Assembly (NCBI GenBank): GCA_017745135.1
Contig: JAGIAB010000093.1
Location: 1-9,439, forward strand
Reading direction: 5' to 3'
Origin: Flavisolibacter sp.
GTDB taxonomy: Bacteria > Bacteroidota > Bacteroidia > Chitinophagales > Chitinophagaceae
DNA: 9,439 nucleotides
The notes under the pieces are model-generated. The model was given only the letters and a program-made list of their open reading frames with translations. It had not been told where the DNA came from and did not search any database. The position numbers were made by a program, and so were the translations under genes. Of this stretch, positions 6,015 through 9,439 are shown piece after piece; position 1 is the stretch's first letter; each line of letters opens with the position of its first letter.

Positions 6015-7151
6015 ATGAAGATTGGCATTGTCTGTTATCCAACCTTTGGCGGAAGTGGCGTGTTGGCGACTGAATTAGGAAAAGCTTTAGCACAAAAAGG
6101 ACATCATGTACATTTCATTACCTACCAGCAACCTGTACGGTTAAATGGTTTTATTCCCAATATTTTTTATCACGAAGTTCAAGTAGCTACGTATCCTTTA
6201 TTTGATTATCCACCTTACGAAACAGCATTGTCAAGCACACTGGTTGATGTTATTAAGAACAATCATCTTCAATTGCTTCATGTGCACTATGCTATTCCGC
6301 ATGCTTCGGCTGCTTATATGGCAAAAAAAATATTGGAACAGGAAGGCATTTACATTCCGGTTATCACCACCTTGCATGGCACCGATATTACATTAGTTGG
6401 AAGAGATAAAACTTACGCTCCAGTTGTAGCATTTTCTATCAATCAAAGCGATGCCATTACAGCCGTTTCTCAAAACCTGAGAGATGAAACTTTCAATACG
6501 TTCAAAATACAAAAACCCATTGAGGTCATTCACAATTTTGTGGATGTTGAACGTTTCAGCCGAAAACCAATTGATGCATTTAAAAAACTGATTGCACCAA
6601 ATGGCGAAAGGGTTTTACTGCATGCTTCCAATTTTCGAAAAGTAAAACGCGTAGAAGACGTAGTACAAATTTTCCATGAAGTAAATCAGCAGATACCGAG
6701 CAAACTTTTATTTGTGGGTGATGGCCCCGAAAGAGGCGTTGCAGAAGAACTTTGCCGCAAGTTGAATACCTGTGATGATGTTCACTTTGTGGGTAAGCAG
6801 GAACAGATGGAAGATATTTTAGCCATTGCAGACCTGTTTCTTTTGACGTCGCAATATGAGAGCTTCGGACTAGCTGCACTTGAAGCGATGGCTGCAGGTG
6901 TACCTGTTGTTTCAACCAATGCAGGTGGTTTGCCCGAAATTATGGTGCAAGGCGTAACAGGTTACATGGGCAATATCGGGGATGTACAAACCATGAGCCA
7001 TCAGGCAATTGATATTTTGCAATTTGATGAACGGTTGAATGAATTCAAAAAAAATGCGGCACAACATGCGAAGCGTTTCGACATTCACAACATTGTACCG
7101 CTTTATGAACAATTGTATGATGAAGTTCTAAGCAAAGAGCTGGTTCATTAG
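6015..7151 (+). CDS. bshA: N-acetyl-alpha-D-glucosaminyl L-malate synthase BshA
   Basis: Retaining GT4 (GT-B fold) glycosyltransferase that joins GlcNAc from UDP-GlcNAc to L-malate, the first step of bacillithiol biosynthesis; cytosolic; 378 residues, the normal length. The N-terminal domain has the glycine-rich YPTFGGSGVLATELG (8-22), HVHYAIPHA (89-97) and TLHGTDITLVGRD (119-131), all strongly BshA-like. The C-terminal domain has LFVGDGPER and the donor-site motif ESFGLAALEAMAAGVPVVSTNAGG, with the EX7E glutamates at E282 and E290. HNFVD and KVKRVEDV also fit. The other pathway genes, bshB and bshC, are not in the window. It is not visibly in an operon. Its TAG stop overlaps the stop of the convergent EnvC-like gene, so there is no room for a terminator between them. 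Confidence 0.95.
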   Translation: MKIGIVCYPTFGGSGVLATELGKALAQKGHHVHFITYQQPVRLNGFIPNIFYHEVQVATYPLFDYPPYETALSSTLVDVIKNNHLQLLHVHYAIPHASAAYMAKKILEQEGIYIPVITTLHGTDITLVGRDKTYAPVVAFSINQSDAITAVSQNLRDETFNTFKIQKPIEVIHNFVDVERFSRKPIDAFKKLIAPNGERVLLHASNFRKVKRVEDVVQIFHEVNQQIPSKLLFVGDGPERGVAEELCRKLNTCDDVHFVGKQEQMEDILAIADLFLLTSQYESFGLAALEAMAAGVPVVSTNAGGLPEIMVQGVTGYMGNIGDVQTMSHQAIDILQFDERLNEFKKNAAQHAKRFDIHNIVPLYEQLYDEVLSKELVH

Positions 7152-8416
7152 CGGCGCAGCCAGGGCGAAGGGTTTACATTCTTGTTCTCAACCATCAGCA
7201 TAAAATCCAACTGGCCTCCGCTGCCATCATCGGCTTCACCTGTTCTTCCGATGACCTGCCCGGTGCTAACCGTGCTTCCTTTTGAAACAGTAGCCGAAGT
7301 AAGATTACTGTAGATGGTAAAATATTTACCGTGGCGAATCATCACCATCATTCCATCACCGAGGTTTGATACAGCACTTACTTCTCCATTGAATACGGCT
7401 TTTACTGCACCGCCTGATGATGGAGTTGAAATTGTAATACCGGGATTATCAATGGAAAGTCCGCCCACCACACTCGAGCCAAAAGGTATTGTTACCACAC
7501 CATTATCAACCGGCCAGGGAAGCCCACCTTTATTCTTTTCAAAACTTGCAGCAAGATTTTTTTGCCCTTCATTCAAATTAAAATATTCCTTTTTGGCAGT
7601 GGTGTTCTTGGTACTGGTATTTGTGTTGGTAGAATTAGTTGTTGTGGTAGTTGTCGTATTATTTTTTGCAAGAGACTCTTTGCGTTCTGCTTCTATAATA
7701 CGACGAATGATAGCAGTAATTTGTCCCTGTAATTGTTTATCTCTTTTTTTCTTTGCTGCGATTTCTTTTGACAATTGTTTTTCCTGCGATTTCAATTTGG
7801 ATACAACTGCATCTTTTTCCTTCTTCTGGCTGGCCAATTCATTCAATTGAACCTGCTGATCTTGCAAAACCGATTTTTTCTGCGCCTGTTTGGCAAGCAA
7901 TTGTTGCTTTTTATCTGCTATTAATTTTTGCCGGTCTTGTATGGCTGTCACCTGTTCCTGCCGGTAGGCACGGTACGATTTCAAATAAGAAATCCGGTTC
8001 AATGCATCGTTAAAACTATTAGCCGAGAAGATAAAATTCAGGAAATCGTAGCTGGTGTTATTCTTATAGGCATATACAACGCTTCTTGCGTATTGGACCT
8101 TCAACGTATCGAGTTGGACCTGCAAACGATAAATTTCTACATTACCTAAATAGATCTCATCATCAATGCTCCGAATTTCTTTATTGATATTACCGATTAA
8201 TCTATCCTGTAACTGAAGCTTATGTTGGAGGATTGCCAGTTTGGCAAGCGACTCTTTTTTCAATCCCGTAACCTTATTGTAATTCGACTGGATCTCTCGT
8301 ATCTCATCCTGAATGTCCTGGCGTTCTTTTTCAAGCTTTGCTTTTTCATTGGCAAGCTGTCCAAAACCCGAAAGAACAGTCAAAAAGCAGGTGATGATGA
8401 TCAGTAGTTTTTTCAT
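7148..8416 (-). CDS. EnvC-like murein hydrolase activator (degenerate M23/LytM protein)
   Basis: A 422-residue secreted protein: signal peptide (about 1-19), then two long coiled-coil stretches (about 22-110 and 150-250) around a YAYKNNTSYDFLNFIFSANSFNDALNR hinge, a Thr/Asn-rich linker (252-274), and a C-terminal LytM domain (about 298-422, from GLPWPV to NPSPWLRR). This order is that of EnvC, which binds and switches on cell-wall amidases at the division site. The M23 zinc ligands are gone: the HxxxD site aligns with N324 and T328, and the HxH site reads Q402-L-D404, so it should act as an activator and not as a peptidase. It lies downstream of the DUF4292 gene (50-base gap) and dut on the same strand, an arrangement I recall as common in Bacteroidota. 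The ATG at 8416 is directly ahead of the signal peptide. Confidence 0.9.
   Translation of the reverse strand: MKKLLIIITCFLTVLSGFGQLANEKAKLEKERQDIQDEIREIQSNYNKVTGLKKESLAKLAILQHKLQLQDRLIGNINKEIRSIDDEIYLGNVEIYRLQVQLDTLKVQYARSVVYAYKNNTSYDFLNFIFSANSFNDALNRISYLKSYRAYRQEQVTAIQDRQKLIADKKQQLLAKQAQKKSVLQDQQVQLNELASQKKEKDAVVSKLKSQEKQLSKEIAAKKKRDKQLQGQITAIIRRIIEAERKESLAKNNTTTTTTTNSTNTNTSTKNTTAKKEYFNLNEGQKNLAASFEKNKGGLPWPVDNGVVTIPFGSSVVGGLSIDNPGITISTPSSGGAVKAVFNGEVSAVSNLGDGMMVMIRHGKYFTIYSNLTSATVSKGSTVSTGQVIGRTGEADDGSGGQLDFMLMVENKNVNPSPWLRR
7604..7663. repeat. Low-complexity Thr/Asn codon run inside the envC-like gene
   Basis: On the minus strand, codons 252-271 are nearly all ACN and AAY, giving seven threonines in a row followed by alternating Asn, Thr and Ser. 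The codons vary (ACG, ACA, ACT, ACC), so this is selected or drifted protein composition more than a pure DNA microsatellite. It encodes the flexible linker between the coiled coil and the LytM domain. Confidence 0.7.
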
Positions 8417-8466
8417 GTCAGGATTTTTTAGGTAAAGGTTACTAACGCACCAATTGGAAATAAATT

Positions 8467-9282
8467 TTAATTACGTTCATAATTTTTGGGTATAGAGAAA
8501 GGAAAGCTTACTTCCTGGTTGAAATCGTATTGTTTAAATTCAAGTCTAATATCAAGACGTTTTTTTTCCGTTACAACAATCCGGCGTTTGGTTGAAAACG
8601 GGACACCTCTTTTTGAATCATAGTCCGAATAAGTAAGATCAGCCGTCCTGTTCCTGGCCGGATCAGTATCGTCAAGCTTACTATGCAATAAAGTTTTATC
8701 CCCCTCATTTAAAGTAAGGAGGTTTTTAAACAATTGTCCTACACTAAGTAACGCAATTTGACTATTAGAAACAGAATAAGAAACGATATTCGAATCAATA
8801 AAAACAGGGTTGCCGATAATAAGATCCTGCAAATTGTAAAGATTCAGGGGCAGAGAAGTCACCTCCTTTAAATAGTCAACAGTCCTTGATGTATACGTTT
8901 TATTCAACCTATCAATTAGCTCCACCGAATTTTTTGTGATCAGCAAACGCATTACATCAATACCAAGTACTGCATTTACATTAATCCATATCGCACTGTC
9001 CTTATACATCCTGATGTTTGCGTTCACGTCGTATTTCTTTCCATCGCTTCCGCTGTAATCAACATTAACCTTTGCAGAGAATGTACGGAAATCGATGCGG
9101 TTAGAATCTACCCTTCGTAAAGCAGCCTTTATCCTCTGAACCGTATCATTCTCCGGGTCATCCGGAGGCACAGTCACTGTTACTACAGAATCTCTTTTAG
9201 TAATGGCGGTTTGTATTTTTTTTGTGGAACGGCATGATGCCAATAAACCAATTAATATAAGTAAGCCGAAAAATCTTGTCAT
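8467..9282 (-). CDS. DUF4292 family lipoprotein
   Basis: A 271-residue lipoprotein. The N-terminus MTRFFGLLILIGLLASC is a signal peptide with lipobox L14-A15-S16-C17, so it should be lipid-anchored in the envelope. The body matches the DUF4292 pattern: IDFRTFSAKVNVDYSG then NANIRMYKDSAIWINVNAVLGIDVMRLLITKNSVELIDRLNKTY, and later a LPLNLYNLQDLIIGNP segment. This layout (strands of a LolA/LolB-like half barrel) suggests lipid or lipoprotein handling, but no function is established and this is inference. It starts three bases after the dut stop and lies 50 bases ahead of the EnvC-like gene, so the three are probably cotranscribed. No Shine-Dalgarno sequence is seen. The ATG at 9282 fits the signal peptide exactly. 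Confidence 0.88.
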   Translation of the reverse strand: MTRFFGLLILIGLLASCRSTKKIQTAITKRDSVVTVTVPPDDPENDTVQRIKAALRRVDSNRIDFRTFSAKVNVDYSGSDGKKYDVNANIRMYKDSAIWINVNAVLGIDVMRLLITKNSVELIDRLNKTYTSRTVDYLKEVTSLPLNLYNLQDLIIGNPVFIDSNIVSYSVSNSQIALLSVGQLFKNLLTLNEGDKTLLHSKLDDTDPARNRTADLTYSDYDSKRGVPFSTKRRIVVTEKKRLDIRLEFKQYDFNQEVSFPFSIPKNYERN

Positions 9283-9285
9283 GAA

Positions 9286-9439
9286 TTAGTTTTTACCTGT
9301 TGAGCCAAAGCCTCCGCTGCTGCGTACGGTTTCTGTTAAAACCGTTACCTGTTCCCAATTTATTTTTTCTACTTTTTGTACAACCAATTGTGCAATACGG
9401 TCGCCGGGATTTATGATCTGCTGTTCACCTACAAGCGGC
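9286..9439 (-). CDS. dut: dUTP diphosphatase (dUTPase), C-terminal fragment
   Basis: The last 50 codons of a minus-strand gene that continues past the right edge; it was found by reading the reverse strand left of the window end. The peptide begins PLVGEQQIINPGDRIAQLVVQ and ends VRSSGGFGSTGKN. NPGDRIAQLVV is trimeric dUTPase motif 4 and SSGGFGSTG is motif 5, the glycine-rich tail that closes over the nucleotide of a neighbouring subunit. The enzyme splits dUTP to dUMP and pyrophosphate, keeping uracil out of DNA and feeding thymidylate synthesis. Motifs 1 to 3, including the catalytic aspartate, lie outside the window. The TAA at 9286-9288 is only three bases from the DUF4292 start. Confidence 0.93.
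   Translation of the reverse strand, partial: PLVGEQQIINPGDRIAQLVVQKVEKINWEQVTVLTETVRSSGGFGSTGKN

Noticed and set aside
7314..7850. Long plus-strand open frame of 178 codons opposite the envC-like gene
   Set aside because: It is antisense to a well-supported coding sequence and its hydrophobic, Val/Phe-rich translation mirrors the Thr/Asn and Lys codons on the other strand; no domain is recognisable.
1..9439. Search for mobile elements, CRISPR arrays, tRNA or rRNA genes and defence genes
   Set aside because: No long inverted repeats, regularly spaced direct repeats, cloverleaf-like segments or recognisable transposase, integrase, nuclease or toxin-antitoxin frames were seen on either strand.

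Overview
The window looks like chromosomal DNA of a Bacteroidota bacterium, most likely from the Chitinophagaceae or a close relative. The grounds are a Bacteroidota-type outer-membrane barrel C-terminus, a DUF4292 lipoprotein beside an EnvC-like protein and dUTPase, BshA, an EI24 membrane protein, a short RsmI-like methyltransferase, near absence of Shine-Dalgarno sequences, and -7 elements resembling TAnnTTTG. The taxon is inferred from family resemblance and not from a marker gene. Base composition looks uniform, and there are no rRNA or tRNA genes, CRISPR arrays, insertion sequences or phage genes.

Layout: (1) the 3' end of an outer-membrane beta-barrel protein, then rlmN with an apparently leaderless start. 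(2) A three-gene stress-type unit at 1609-3349: an ECF sigma factor, a single-pass membrane protein that is probably its anti-sigma factor, and a secreted Spy/CpxP-like helical protein. A good intrinsic terminator at 3400-3435 closes it. (3) A minus-strand 3-methyladenine DNA glycosylase gene, divergent from a plus-strand EI24-family membrane protein gene that starts with TTG. (4) An RsmI-like SAM methyltransferase, separated from the EI24 gene by a 132-base spacer holding two different 7-base tandem repeats. (5) bshA for bacillithiol synthesis, whose stop overlaps the stop of a convergent minus-strand gene. (6) The minus-strand group dut (partial), DUF4292 lipoprotein, envC-like activator, read from right to left.

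The genes are mostly housekeeping: RNA modification (RlmN, RsmI-like), DNA and nucleotide-pool hygiene (Mpg, Dut), thiol redox buffering (BshA) and cell-envelope work (OMP barrel, ECF unit, DUF4292 lipoprotein, EnvC-like). I see no undescribed defence or mobile system. The points most worth following are the heptamer repeat arrays in the spacers, the repeated PYxVPxxYF motif in the putative anti-sigma factor, and a shared TTTG-N4-ATG start layout at rlmN and bshA.
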